Below, in pieces: positions 50,123 to 59,539 of a DNA stretch of 64,000 nt. The position numbers and the translations under genes were made by a program. Source of the DNA: Breoghania sp037026715 (GTDB lineage Bacteria > Pseudomonadota > Alphaproteobacteria > Rhizobiales > Stappiaceae); NCBI RefSeq assembly GCF_037026715.1, contig NZ_JBANCG010000008.1, forward strand, positions 282,648 through 346,647. The letters are read 5' to 3'. The notes under the pieces are model-generated. The model was not told the DNA's origin. It saw only the letters and a program-made list of their open reading frames with translations, and ran no database searches. Positions within the stretch are counted from its first letter, which is position 1, and each line of letters begins with the position of its first letter.

Positions 50123-50208
50123 GGCTCAAAGATAGGCGCGCGGGCGGCCCTGCCAAACAGTATCCCGGGAAAACAGCACTTTCCCGGGAACCAACGGCCC
50201 GGCGGCAC

Positions 50209-50820
50209 TCAGGCGGCCGCGCTCGGGCGTGCCTTTACGGCGGCGCGCCAGCGGGCGAGGTTCGGCAGATCCTCGGGGATACCGATGCCGGCCGGCTTGC
50301 AGAAATCGAGCGCGATCATCGCGGTGATATCGGCGATGGTGAACCGCTCGCCGGCGATATAGGCACGGTGTGCGAGCTCGCCATCGAGAAACCGCATCTG
50401 CTCGATCGCCTTCGGCCGGTTGGCCTCGCCCCAGGCCGCGACCTGCGGCACTTCCATCTCCTTCATCGCCGGATGCAGATGGCGGAAGACCGCCGCCACG
50501 GGAAACAGAAGATTGAATTCCATGCGCCGCTGCCACATCTCCACGACCGCCTTGTCGATCGCGTTGATCCCCATCAACGGCGGTTCGGGATGCGTTTCCT
50601 CAAAGTAGCGGCAAATTGCGACGGTCTCGGAAATCACCGTGCCGTCATCGAGTTCCAGGACCGGCACGCGCTGATAGGGATTGAGGCTGGTGAAGCCCTC
50701 GCTCTTCTGTTCCAGCTTGCCGATATCGACCTGCTCAAGCGGCACGTCGATGCCCTTTTCCGCCAGAAACACCCGGACACGGCGCGGGTTCGGCGCGCGA
50801 CCACCATCATAGAGTTTCAT
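50209..50820 (-). CDS. Glutathione S-transferase family protein
   Basis: A 203-residue GST. The N-terminal thioredoxin-like domain starts MKLYDGGRAPNPRRVRVFLAEKGI and contains LNPYQRVPVLELDDGTVISETVAICRYFEE, the glutathione-binding 'VPxL...ISES' motif with Thr in place of Ser. The helical C-terminal domain holds GERFTIADITAMIALDFCK, with the conserved N-capping box and Asp. ATG 50820 has GGGAGGGG upstream; a longer reading to 50907 is not supported. Substrate unknown. Confidence 0.92.
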   Translation of the reverse strand: MKLYDGGRAPNPRRVRVFLAEKGIDVPLEQVDIGKLEQKSEGFTSLNPYQRVPVLELDDGTVISETVAICRYFEETHPEPPLMGINAIDKAVVEMWQRRMEFNLLFPVAAVFRHLHPAMKEMEVPQVAAWGEANRPKAIEQMRFLDGELAHRAYIAGERFTIADITAMIALDFCKPAGIGIPEDLPNLARWRAAVKARPSAAA

Positions 50821-51094
50821 TCTCGAGCCCCTCCCAAATCGTCGTTTGCGGCGCAGTCGAGCATGCCGCGAGAACTGCCGCAACCCCTTGCGCAGCCTCC
50901 CGTGCACAAGGTCACCCGTTTACCAAGAACGGCAAAATTGGTTGCCGATTAACCACTCCGTTGAATCTGTTCTTAAGGAATTATGGCGACAATCTGTTAA
51001 GTCACAGCCAGCCCTGCCCGGCGCTGCCGCCCCTCCAGACGGCGGCGGCGACAGGGTTTCGGCGCCGCAAACCCCGAGTCCCGCACGCGTGCCC

Positions 51095-52624
51095 ATGCAA
51101 GCCGACAGCACCGCATCGACCGCCGACAAGACCGCGCTGAACAGCCAGCGCGCCGGTCGCCGCCGCGCCGTTTCGCGTACCGTGCGCTCCGTGCGCGAGC
51201 AACTGGGCAACGGATCCGGCATGCGGCCCGACTTCGATTACGAGCTGACCCTCATCTACGCCAAGACGCGGATCTCGGCGACCTTCGCGCTTCCCGCCTT
51301 CACGCTGATCATCGCCAGCATCTGCTATTTCTGGATCGGCGCGACCACCATCATCACCTGGGCCGTGGCGGTGAACCTCGCCCACCTGCTGCTGCTGTCG
51401 ATGGCGCACCGCTTCGAGAAGTCGCCGATGCAGGGCATCGACCTGAAGCGCTGGCGGCGCAACTTCATCATGGGCGACTTCCTGCAGGGCTTCGCCTGGG
51501 CGGCGATCATGCTGCTGCAGGCGGACCGCACCATCGAGAATTTCGAGGTCTTCCAGTTCGCCATCGTGCTCGTCATCATCGCCATGATGACCATGTTGTC
51601 GTCGAACATACCCGGCGCGCTGTTTGCGGCGACGCTGCCGGTGACGGCCGCCATGGCCTACGTCTTCCTGCAGCATCAGGAGCCGATCTACTACGCGATG
51701 ACGGCCATGGGGCTCGGCGCGCAGGTGTTCTTCGCCATTCTCGGCCACCGCATGTTCTCCTCCAACGTGATGATGCTGGAGTACCGCGCCCAGAAGGACG
51801 AACTGATCGTCGAGCTGGAACAGGCCAAGGCGGTGAGCGACGACAGCCGGAGGCGCGCGGAGGAGGCAAACCTCGCCAAATCGCGCTTCCTGGCCACGAT
51901 GAGCCATGAGCTCAGAACGCCGCTCAACGCCATTCTCGGCTTCTCTGAGGTGCTGAAGAACGAGGTGCTGGGCCCGCTGGAGAACAAGACCTACAAGGAA
52001 TATGCGGGTGACATCCATTCCTCCGGCCACCACCTCTTGAACCTCATCAACGAGATCCTGGATCTGTCGCGCATCGAGGCGGGGCGCTACGAGCTGAACG
52101 AGGAGGCGATCACGCTGCCGCTGCTGGTGGAGGACTGCATCCACCTGATGAAGCTCAGGGCCAAGAACAAGGGGCTGACGATCTCCGAGCAGTTCCAGGA
52201 GGGGTTGCCGAAGCTGTGGGCGGACGAGCGCGCCATCCGGCAGGTGGTTCTGAACCTGATCTCCAACGCCGTGAAGTTCACGCCGTCGGGCGGCGAGATT
52301 TCGGTGAAGGCGGGGTGGACGGCAGGCGGCGGGCAGTATGTCAGCGTGCGCGACAACGGCCCCGGCATTCCAGAAGACGAGATCCCGCTGGTGCTTCAGG
52401 CCTTCGGACAGGGTTCGCTGGCGATCAAGAGCGCGGAACAGGGCACCGGCCTCGGCCTGCCGATCGTTCAGGCGCTCATGAACATGCACGGCGGCAAGCT
52501 GGAACTGCGTTCCCGGCTGCGCGAGGGCACGGAAGCCATCGTCACCTTCCCGCGCTCGCGCGTCATGGAGGAGATGCCGGCTCTGGAGCCTACGCATCGG
52601 CCATCGATGAAAAAGGCTTCGTAA
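51095..52624 (+). CDS. Membrane sensor histidine kinase, PdhS/PleC-like
   Basis: Orphan two-component kinase of about 509 residues. Six hydrophobic segments (about residues 60-217) form the sensor, then a coiled coil (ELIVELEQAKAVSDDSRRRAEEANLAKSRF), a HisKA domain with phospho-acceptor His271 in ATMSHELRTPLNAILGFSEV, and an HATPase with NLISNAVKFTPSGG, VRDNGPGIPE and GTGLGLPIVQ. The H-box followed by KNEVLGPLEN resembles cell-cycle kinases PdhS/PleC/DivJ of alphaproteobacteria. The start is uncertain: ATG 51095 lacks a ribosome site and the frame is open back to 50846. No response regulator is adjacent. Confidence 0.85.
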   Translation: MQADSTASTADKTALNSQRAGRRRAVSRTVRSVREQLGNGSGMRPDFDYELTLIYAKTRISATFALPAFTLIIASICYFWIGATTIITWAVAVNLAHLLLLSMAHRFEKSPMQGIDLKRWRRNFIMGDFLQGFAWAAIMLLQADRTIENFEVFQFAIVLVIIAMMTMLSSNIPGALFAATLPVTAAMAYVFLQHQEPIYYAMTAMGLGAQVFFAILGHRMFSSNVMMLEYRAQKDELIVELEQAKAVSDDSRRRAEEANLAKSRFLATMSHELRTPLNAILGFSEVLKNEVLGPLENKTYKEYAGDIHSSGHHLLNLINEILDLSRIEAGRYELNEEAITLPLLVEDCIHLMKLRAKNKGLTISEQFQEGLPKLWADERAIRQVVLNLISNAVKFTPSGGEISVKAGWTAGGGQYVSVRDNGPGIPEDEIPLVLQAFGQGSLAIKSAEQGTGLGLPIVQALMNMHGGKLELRSRLREGTEAIVTFPRSRVMEEMPALEPTHRPSMKKAS

Positions 52625-52689
52625 AGCAGCGCCGGCGCTGAAAGGACGCCGGGACCGCCGATGCGGCCATCCCGGCAGAAAGCTGCCCC

Positions 52690-53715
52690 CTACTCGCTCA
52701 CGCTCACGCCGGCATCGGCGAAGGTCGCCATGCCGTCATGCGCCTGGGCGGCGGCCTTGACGATACCCATGGCCATGGCCGCGCCGGTCGCCTCGCCCAA
52801 CCGCATGCCGAGATCGAGCAGCGGGCGCTTGCCCATGATCTCCAGTGCGCGACGGTGGGCGGGCTCTGCGGAGACATGGCCAAAGAGGCAGTGATCGAGC
52901 GCGCTCGGGTCCATCTTGTAGAGAATGGCGGCGGCCGACGTCGCCACGTAGCCATCGACGATCACCGGCACGCGCTGCAGGCGGCCGGCGAGGATGGCGC
53001 CCGCCATGGCCGCGATCTCGCGCCCGCCGAGCCGGCGCAGCACCTCCAGCGGATCCTTCAGCGCACCCTTGTTGCGCGCCACGGCCTTGGCGATGACCTT
53101 GGCCTTGTGGGCGACACCCGCCGCATCCAGCCCCGTGCCGGGGCCGACCCAGTCCGCCGCCTCGCCGCCAAACAGGCCGTGCATGATGGCGGCGGCGATG
53201 GTGGTGTTGCCGATGCCCATTTCGCCGATGGCCAGCAGGTCGATGCCGCCGGCAACCGCCTCCATGCCGTAGGCCATGGTCGCGGCGCAGGTCTGCTCGT
53301 CCATGGCATCCTCGACCGTGATGTCGCCGGTCGGCAGTTCCAGCGCCAGTTCGAACACCTTGAGGCCGAGATCATAGGCGATGCAGAGCTGGTTGATGGC
53401 CGCGCCGCCGGCGGCGAAATTGGCGACCATCTGGTGCGTGACCTCGCGCGGGAACGGCGAAATGCCCTGCGCGGTGACGCCGTGATTGCCGGCGAAGACG
53501 GCGACCAGCGGCCGCGTCACCTTGGGCCGCTGCGCGCCCTGCCAGGCGGCCAGCCATTCCACGATCTCCTCCATCCGGCCGAGCGAGCCGAGCGGCTTGG
53601 TGAGCTGCGCCTCACGTTCACGCACGACCTTCACCGCAGCGGTATCCGGGCCAAGCATCTCCGGAATGAGATTGCGAATATCGTCGAAAGGCAGCCCTGT
53701 TGGGGATTGCGGCAT
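52690..53715 (-). CDS. cobT: Nicotinate-nucleotide--dimethylbenzimidazole phosphoribosyltransferase
   Basis: Cobalamin enzyme (341 residues) that activates the lower ligand dimethylbenzimidazole to alpha-ribazole phosphate. Signatures: LTKPLGSLGRMEEIVEWLAAWQ at the start, VFAGNHGVTAQGISPFPREVT, NFAAGGAAINQLC, GEMGIGNTTIAAAI and DLGMRLGEATGAAMAM; the catalytic Glu lies in the last motif region (LGEATGA...). ATG 53715 has GGAG upstream, and longer readings up to 54636 run into the opposite gene. It is divergent from cobS across 148 bp. Confidence 0.96.
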   Translation of the reverse strand: MPQSPTGLPFDDIRNLIPEMLGPDTAAVKVVREREAQLTKPLGSLGRMEEIVEWLAAWQGAQRPKVTRPLVAVFAGNHGVTAQGISPFPREVTHQMVANFAAGGAAINQLCIAYDLGLKVFELALELPTGDITVEDAMDEQTCAATMAYGMEAVAGGIDLLAIGEMGIGNTTIAAAIMHGLFGGEAADWVGPGTGLDAAGVAHKAKVIAKAVARNKGALKDPLEVLRRLGGREIAAMAGAILAGRLQRVPVIVDGYVATSAAAILYKMDPSALDHCLFGHVSAEPAHRRALEIMGKRPLLDLGMRLGEATGAAMAMGIVKAAAQAHDGMATFADAGVSVSE

Positions 53716-53863
53716 GGGAAGGCTCCGGGACTCATGGAATGTTTGGCGACAGCAGCCGGTGCGATCTATAAACGGCACATAACCAATTACAAGTCGGGTT
53801 TCGGATCGCCGGCAGCGCCCCGCAATCATGGCGCTGCGGCAGGCGGCCATCAGGAGGCGTGTC

Positions 53864-54697
53864 ATGACACACGGGGCAGAGGAGCACGCGCCGGGCGCGG
53901 GGAAGACCCCGGTCAGGCGCTCGTGGCTGGCGGACCTGGGCTGCTGCCTCAGGTTCTTTTCCCGTGTGCCCGTACCGCCACTCGCCCCCGACGACGATCC
54001 GGCGGCCGCACCGAACCTCGCCACCGCGGTGCGCCTGCTGCCATTAGCGGGTTTCGCCCTGGGAGTTCCCGCTGCAGTCGTTCTTCTGTTGCTCGGCCAG
54101 ACAGCCCTTCCCCCGCTGCTCCTCGCCGCCCTGACGCTGGCGGCGCTCGCAGCGACCACGGGCGCCTTGCACGAGGACGGGTTCGCCGATGTGGCGGACG
54201 GTTTCTTCGGAGGCGCGGGCCGGGAGCGGCGGCTGGAGATCATGGCCGACAGTCGGATCGGCACCTTCGGCGGACTGGCGCTCATCCTGCTGCAGCTATC
54301 GCTTGCCGCCGGCCTGTCGGCGATCGTCGTCCGCAACGGGCTCGATGCGGCGGCGATGGTGATCCTGTGCGGTGCGGCGACCAGCCGCGCGGCCGCGCTG
54401 TGGCCGTGGGCGCTGCTGTCACCCGCCCGGCCCGGCGGACTTTCCCACCGTTTCGGCGCGCCGTCACTCGTGACCGCCCGTTTCGCCACCGGCATCGCCG
54501 TTCTGCTCAATGTCGGCCTGACCTTCAATGGCGGCTTTTCGCACTGGCTGATCACGCTCGCGGGAGCCGGCATCGGGGCTTTAGGCATCGGCGCGCTGGC
54601 CCGGTCGCGTATCGGCGGACATACGGGCGATGTCATCGGCGCCGCCCAACAGGCCGCCTGGCTCGGCTACGTGACGGCCTATCTGATGCTGCCGTGA
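53864..54697 (+). CDS. cobS: Adenosylcobinamide-GDP ribazoletransferase
   Basis: Inner-membrane cobalamin synthase (277 residues) joining adenosylcobinamide-GDP to alpha-ribazole. The entry motif is LRFFSRVPVPPLAP, the metal-binding DEDG-like site is GALHEDGFADVADGFFGG near residue 105, and LEIMADSRIGTFG follows. GHTGDVIGAAQQ near the C-terminus is the other signature. ATG 53864 follows a strong CAGGAGG site. It is divergent from cobT; no cobalamin riboswitch can be fitted in the short gap. Confidence 0.95.
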   Translation: MTHGAEEHAPGAGKTPVRRSWLADLGCCLRFFSRVPVPPLAPDDDPAAAPNLATAVRLLPLAGFALGVPAAVVLLLLGQTALPPLLLAALTLAALAATTGALHEDGFADVADGFFGGAGRERRLEIMADSRIGTFGGLALILLQLSLAAGLSAIVVRNGLDAAAMVILCGAATSRAAALWPWALLSPARPGGLSHRFGAPSLVTARFATGIAVLLNVGLTFNGGFSHWLITLAGAGIGALGIGALARSRIGGHTGDVIGAAQQAAWLGYVTAYLMLP

Positions 54698-54836
54698 CCG
54701 TTTCTTCGCTGCCCGTGACGCTTTCGCAACAGGGTTGTCGCAGAATGGCCGTTATCATGGCCCGAAACGCACCGTGCGGCGCCGACAATTCCAAGGCGGT
54801 CTCTCGCAGGCCGGCCGATTTTCGTGTGATAGGCGA

Positions 54837-56024
54837 ATGAATCACAGCCGACGCTCGATGACCCCTTCCGAAGCCCTGCGGCGCACCTTCGCCGTGGTGC
54901 TCGTCGCAATGGTCGCGGCCAGTTGCTCGACCCGGCCGGGGCCCGGCAGCCTGAAGACCTCGGATGCCCCCGAACACGGCGCGCAGAATCACACGATCCT
55001 GATCGCGACGACCCGGGAGCGGGCTAGCGAGCCGGCGACCTATTTCAACGGCGAGCGTGCGAACCGCACCAACTACGCGGTGGCCACGGTCTCCGTTCCG
55101 CCTTCCCACAAACCCGGCAAGATCGAATGGCCCGCCGTCCCGCCGGGAGACCCGGCCAAGGACTTCACGTTGCGTAGCGCCGGTTATCTGGAAGGCCGCC
55201 AGGCGTTCAAGGCTGCCCTCGAAGGCGAACTCGCAAAGCGCAAGCCGGCCGACCGCGAGGCCTTCGTCTTCGTGCACGGCTACAACACGCGCTTTTCCGA
55301 GGCGCTTTATCGCTTCACGCAGGTCGCCCACGATTCGCGCGCACGGGTGGTCCCGATACTCTTCACCTGGGCGTCGCGCGGCTCGGTCACCGATTACGTC
55401 TATGACATGAACAGCGCCCAGATCGCCCGCGACGCCCTGGAACAGACCCTGCGCGACATCGCCGCGACCGGCGTGAAGCGGATCAACATCCTTGCACATT
55501 CCATGGGCGCCTACCTGCTGGCGGAGACGTTTCGCCAGATCAGCATTTCCAATAACCCGATCCCTGCCGACCGTTTCGGCTTCGTCGCGCTTGCCGCTCC
55601 AGACATCGACATCGACCTCTTCAAGCAGCAGCTGAAACGCACAGGAAAGCCGAAGAAGCCGTTCCTGATCCTCGTCTCGAAGGACGACAAGGCGCTGAAG
55701 GCCTCAAGCCTTCTCGCTGGCGGAAAGCAGCGCGTGGGCCGTTACGAGAACACCGAAGAACTGGCCGCGCTCGGCGCCATCGTCATCGATCTGACGCAAA
55801 TCAGCGGCGAAAACGCGGTCAATCACGACAAGTTCGCGCAGATCGCCCGGATCGCACCGGAGATCGGCGAGACGCTCCTGCGCGCCCGGCTCGGCGAGAA
55901 CGCCGGCGCGCCCTCGGCCACGGGCGGAAAGCTGGGCGATATCGTCGGCCGGGGCACAAACCTGGTGCTGACCGTGCCGAAGACGATCCTGAGCGCGCCC
56001 GTGCAGGTGTTGTCGGGACAATAG
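54837..56024 (+). CDS. DUF900-type alpha/beta hydrolase lipoprotein
   Basis: A 395-residue predicted serine hydrolase of the DUF900 kind, anchored by a lipobox (AVVLVAMVAASCSTRPG). The fold is marked by EAFVFVHGYNTRFSEALYRFTQ, VVPILFTWASRGSVTDYVYD and the nucleophile elbow NILAHSMGAYLLAE; DRFGFVALAAPDID follows. The catalytic Asp may be near VSKDDKALK, the His is not obvious. The C-terminal third is low in known motifs. Role in the envelope unknown. ATG 54837 is chosen over the inner ATG 54858. Confidence 0.85.
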   Translation: MNHSRRSMTPSEALRRTFAVVLVAMVAASCSTRPGPGSLKTSDAPEHGAQNHTILIATTRERASEPATYFNGERANRTNYAVATVSVPPSHKPGKIEWPAVPPGDPAKDFTLRSAGYLEGRQAFKAALEGELAKRKPADREAFVFVHGYNTRFSEALYRFTQVAHDSRARVVPILFTWASRGSVTDYVYDMNSAQIARDALEQTLRDIAATGVKRINILAHSMGAYLLAETFRQISISNNPIPADRFGFVALAAPDIDIDLFKQQLKRTGKPKKPFLILVSKDDKALKASSLLAGGKQRVGRYENTEELAALGAIVIDLTQISGENAVNHDKFAQIARIAPEIGETLLRARLGENAGAPSATGGKLGDIVGRGTNLVLTVPKTILSAPVQVLSGQ

Positions 56025-56123
56025 GCGCGCCTTGTCTCGCCATCACGCATCCTTATTTTCAAACGATGGTGCCGCTCGGCGCGCACCTCGCGTCATCCCT
56101 TGCGCCAACAGTCCCGGATAGCG

Positions 56124-56318
56124 ATGAGCCCTCGCCCACAGATCAAGAGCCCCTGCATCAAAATCTGCGTCATCGAGGAGGGATCGGGGCTTTGCCGCGG
56201 TTGCGGCCGCACGCTGGAAGAGATCGCGCGCTGGGGCAGCCTTACGCAGGAGGCGCGCGAAGCGGTGATGCAGCGGCTTCCCGCTCGTCTCAGCCAGCTT
56301 GAGGGAACGCCCGGATGA
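56124..56318 (+). CDS. DUF1289 small cysteine-motif protein
   Basis: A 64-residue protein with the DUF1289 pattern: SPCIKICVIEEGSGLCRGCGRTLEEIARW, giving four conserved cysteines and the 'CxGCxRT..EI..W' block. It probably binds a metal or a small Fe-S cluster; function unknown. ATG 56124 is preferred; ATG 56100 is possible. Its stop overlaps the ATG of the following protease gene, so they are translationally coupled. Confidence 0.88.
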   Translation: MSPRPQIKSPCIKICVIEEGSGLCRGCGRTLEEIARWGSLTQEAREAVMQRLPARLSQLEGTPG

Positions 56319-57037
56319 GCAACGCCCCAAGGCATCTGCTGCGCAACCTTGCCCTGATCGTGCTGGCGCTGATCATCGCCGGCGCGGCAGTCTACTATCT
56401 GGGTTTCTGGGAGGGGCCGGAGCCGGGCGCCATCGATTTCGACAGCTCAGGCCCGGCCTTCGTCAAGCTCGCGATCATCGGCCTCGTGCTTGGCGCGAGC
56501 CTCATCTTCGCCCGTCCACGCGTGAGCGAGGTGCTGAGCGCGGTGATCTTCTGGGGCGGACTTGGGCTCATTCTCGCAACGGGCTATTCCATGCGCTACG
56601 AGCTGGAAACGATGGGCCGCGACGTGCTTGCATCGCTTGTGCCGGGAATGGCCGTGGAACGCGGCGACGGCACGGTGGCATTGGCGCGCGACCGCTCGGG
56701 CCACTACGTGGTGGATGCAAAGGTGGATGGCGCGCCCGTGCGCTTTCTGGTCGACACGGGGGCGAGCATGGTGACGCTGACGGCCGAAGACGCCCGCGCG
56801 GCCGGTATCGATCTCGACAGGCTGATGTTCGGCGCACAGGTTTCCACCGCCAACGGCCGCGCCCAGGTGGCGCCGGTGCGCCTTTCGCGGGTGGAGATCG
56901 CCGGCGCGACGCTCACCAATCTGCGTGCCTTCGTCGCCCGCGAGGGCGCACTCGACACCAGCCTGTTCGGCATGAACGCGCTCGACCGGTTCAAGTCCTG
57001 GCGGGTTGAAGGGGGCAGGATGATCCTGACGCCCTGA
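56315..57037 (+). CDS. TIGR02281-type retropepsin-like aspartic protease, membrane-bound
   Basis: A 240-residue protein with three N-terminal hydrophobic segments (LALIVLALIIAGAAVYYLGF, LAIIGLVLGASLIFA, AVIFWGGLGLILATGYSM) and a periplasmic aspartic protease domain. The active site is VDTGASMVTLTAEDARAAG, followed by the strands of a retropepsin half (VSTANGRAQVAPVRL, SLFGMNALDRFKSW), so it must work as a dimer. The family is typical for alphaproteobacteria; targets are not known. It is coupled to the DUF1289 gene. Confidence 0.9.
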   Translation: MSNAPRHLLRNLALIVLALIIAGAAVYYLGFWEGPEPGAIDFDSSGPAFVKLAIIGLVLGASLIFARPRVSEVLSAVIFWGGLGLILATGYSMRYELETMGRDVLASLVPGMAVERGDGTVALARDRSGHYVVDAKVDGAPVRFLVDTGASMVTLTAEDARAAGIDLDRLMFGAQVSTANGRAQVAPVRLSRVEIAGATLTNLRAFVAREGALDTSLFGMNALDRFKSWRVEGGRMILTP

Positions 57038-57062
57038 ACCTCTCCCGCCCGGACCAGCCCGC

Positions 57063-57893
57063 TTAGCCCCAAAGGCTCCAGGCGAAGCGGGCGGCGACGA
57101 TCAGCAGGAAGATGCCGAAGCTGATTTCCATGGCCCGCTTGGAAAGCGCGTGGGCGACCCTGACGCCGAAGGGCGCGCAGAAGATTGTCACCGGAATGAC
57201 CAGAATGACGCCGAGCAGGTTGATGTAGCCGAGCGAGAACGGCGGCAGGTTCGGCTCGCCCCAGCCCGCCCACACCAGACCGATGACGGCGGGAATGGAG
57301 ATCAGAATGCCGACGCCGGAGGACGTCGCCACGGCCTGATGGATCGGCCGGCCGAAGAGCGTCATGAAGGTGTTGTTCATGACGCCGCCGCCCACCCCCA
57401 TCAGCGTCGAGAAGAAGCCGATCACGAAGCCGAAAACGGCGCGGGCGGGATTACCGGGAATATCGTTTCCAAACCGCCAGCTGTCGCGGTTGAAAAGCAT
57501 GCGCAGGCCGATGATGACCGCGATGACGGCAAAGATTCCCTTCAGTTCCGCACCGGAAACATAGGCGGCGACGAAGGTGGCCACAATCGCTCCGATCGGT
57601 ACGGGGATGAGCCAGTCCTTCAGGAATTTGAGGTCCACCGCACCGCGGGACTTGTGCGCCAGAAAGGAGCGGATGGAGGTCGGCACGACAATGCCGAGCG
57701 AGGTCGCGACGGAGACGTGCATGCACACGGAGGGATCGACGCCGAGAAGCGACAGGAACTGGTAGAGGATCGGAACGAGGACAGCACCGCCGCCAATTCC
57801 GAAGACGCCTGCGAGAAACCCTGCGATCGCCCCCGAGGCGAGCAGAGCCAGAACGAGGCTTGCCAGATAGCCCCAGTCAGCGGTGAGATCCAT
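57063..57893 (-). CDS. TauE/SafE-family sulfite exporter-like permease
   Basis: Inner-membrane protein of 276 residues with about eight helices in two related halves: AGFLAGVFGIGGGAVLVPILY in the first and GFFSTLMGVGGGVMNNTFMTLFG in the second, the characteristic TauE/SafE double glycine-rich motifs. It is likely an anion or sulfonate-related exporter; no sulfur genes adjoin to say which. ATG 57893 has AAGGAA upstream; the 57941 start is unlikely. It lies on the same strand as dusA, 54 bp past its stop. Confidence 0.9.
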   Translation of the reverse strand: MDLTADWGYLASLVLALLASGAIAGFLAGVFGIGGGAVLVPILYQFLSLLGVDPSVCMHVSVATSLGIVVPTSIRSFLAHKSRGAVDLKFLKDWLIPVPIGAIVATFVAAYVSGAELKGIFAVIAVIIGLRMLFNRDSWRFGNDIPGNPARAVFGFVIGFFSTLMGVGGGVMNNTFMTLFGRPIHQAVATSSGVGILISIPAVIGLVWAGWGEPNLPPFSLGYINLLGVILVIPVTIFCAPFGVRVAHALSKRAMEISFGIFLLIVAARFAWSLWG

Positions 57894-57947
57894 GGGAATT
57901 CCTTCGACACTCTCTGCGGGACGCAGCGGCCTCGCCCTCACGAGGGG

Positions 57948-59006
57948 TCACGATGGGACCTGCACCGCCACGCGATCCTGTCTGTCGCGCATCTCGTCGG
58001 CTCTGTCCAGAGCGTCACGGTCGATTCTGTCGCAGGCCGCACGGATCACCTCAAGCCCCGCCCCTGCTCTCACCGCATCGCCCGAGAGCATCTGGCGCCA
58101 GCGACGGGCGCCCGGAACGCCTTGAAACAGCCCGAGAATATGTCGCGTGATCTGGGAAAGGCGCGTCCCGCGCGCAAGCTCGCGCTCGATATAGGGAAAA
58201 AGAGCTTCAACCGCGCGGAGACGATCCGGGGCGCCGCCCGGCTCGCCATAGATCCGGGCATCCACTTGCGCCAACAGCGCGGGATCGTGATAGGCGGCGC
58301 GGCCGAGCATCACGCCATCGACATGCGCAAGATGACCTTCGGCCGCCTCCAGCGTGTCGATGCCGCCGTTGATGCCGATCCAGACATGCGGCAGGCGTTT
58401 CTTCAGCCGATAGACGCGCGCGTAGTCGAGCGGCGGGATATCCCGGTTTTCCTTCGGACTGAGCCCCTTGAGCCAAGCCTTGCGGGCATGGACCCACAGC
58501 GCATCCGTTCCTGCGGCGAGAACCGCATCGGCCAGCCGGTCGAGCGCTTCTTCCGTGTCCTGCTCGTCGACACCGATGCGGCACTTGACGGTCACGGGGA
58601 TGGAGACGGCCGCCTTCATCGCCGCGACGCAGTCCGCAACGAGATCGGGCTCCAGCATCAGGCAGGCGCCGAAACGGCCGGACTGCACCCGATCCGACGG
58701 GCAGCCGACATTGAGGTTGACCTCGTCATAGCCCCAATCCTCGACGATGCGCGCGGCACGCGCCAGTTCGTCGGGCTCCGAGCCGCCCAGCTGACAGGCG
58801 AGCGGTTTCTCGATTTCGCAAAAGCCGAGCAGCCGCTCACGATCGCCGTGCACAACGGCGGCGCTCGTCACCATCTCCGTATAGAGAAGAGCACGCTTCG
58901 TGAGTTGACGGTGGAAGACACGGCAATGTCGGTCGGTCCAATCCATCATCGGCGCGACGGCAAAACGCCCGGATGCGCTCGTCTGGGTTTTTCTTTCCCC
59001 GTCCAA
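57948..59006 (-). CDS. dusA: tRNA-dihydrouridine(20/20a) synthase DusA
   Basis: FMN enzyme (352 residues) reducing uridine 20/20a in the tRNA D-loop. Signatures: FAVAPMMDWTDRHCRVFHRQL, the catalytic cysteine in NLNVGCPSDRVQSGRFGACLM, VTVKCRIGVDE, VHARKAWLKGLSPKENRDIPPL and INGGI. The start is likely TTG at 59006: GGAAGG precedes it at 8 bp, and the only close ATG (58949, MMDW) would cut the first strand. That is a rare but plausible start. Confidence 0.93.
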   Translation of the reverse strand: MDGERKTQTSASGRFAVAPMMDWTDRHCRVFHRQLTKRALLYTEMVTSAAVVHGDRERLLGFCEIEKPLACQLGGSEPDELARAARIVEDWGYDEVNLNVGCPSDRVQSGRFGACLMLEPDLVADCVAAMKAAVSIPVTVKCRIGVDEQDTEEALDRLADAVLAAGTDALWVHARKAWLKGLSPKENRDIPPLDYARVYRLKKRLPHVWIGINGGIDTLEAAEGHLAHVDGVMLGRAAYHDPALLAQVDARIYGEPGGAPDRLRAVEALFPYIERELARGTRLSQITRHILGLFQGVPGARRWRQMLSGDAVRAGAGLEVIRAACDRIDRDALDRADEMRDRQDRVAVQVPS

Positions 59007-59539
59007 GTTTCAAGCCTTCCGATAGATTTCCGTCCTGGCCCTGCGTCGGCCCTCTTCCTACCGATTTTCCCCAAAAGTACAACAGGTGTCATACTGTCCC
59101 TGCGCTGGCGCCGGCGCCAGTGCGTCCTGCCAGGTGCGGGCGTTCGGCCCGGACCGTGTTTTCCGACAACTGCGGCATCGCCGATACGCGCACCCCTGCC
59201 ATCCCGCTTTCCGCTCCCTTTACCGCCCACCCCAATCCCTCGCCACGCCCAACAAAGAGGCATATAGGCAGCGAAAGATATCGCAAGGCGACACAAAATG
59301 TCGTCAGAAGCGAACAATATTTTCATTAATGTCGAAAACTCAGATCCAATTGCACTATTTGGAAAATTCATCCTTGTGTTTCGCTTGAAAATTACGTTTA
59401 AGGGGCGCCCAACCACAGCCCTTCCTCCCGACCGGCTGCTTCGACGAGGTTTCCCAAGGCCTCGCCGAGGGATCGATTTTTGTTTGCCCGAAGCGAAAAG
59501 GCGCCAACCCTTTCGCCGGGATACTTTCGGACCGGACCG
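59007..59539. other. Intergenic region with an AT-rich island upstream of the MHS transporter
   Basis: About 530 bp. The stretch 59285-59402 is clearly AT-rich (for example CAATATTTTCATTAATG near 59314-59331) and probably holds the transporter promoter. A frame of 81 codons (59298-59543) runs from this island into the ATG of the transporter and ends in an ATGA overlap, but its second half is Arg/Pro-rich and looks non-coding. No other gene is seen. Confidence 0.4.

Noticed and set aside
53716..53863. Cobalamin riboswitch between cobT and cobS
   Set aside because: The gap is only 148 bp and no B12-box-like sequence (GCCACTG) was seen.
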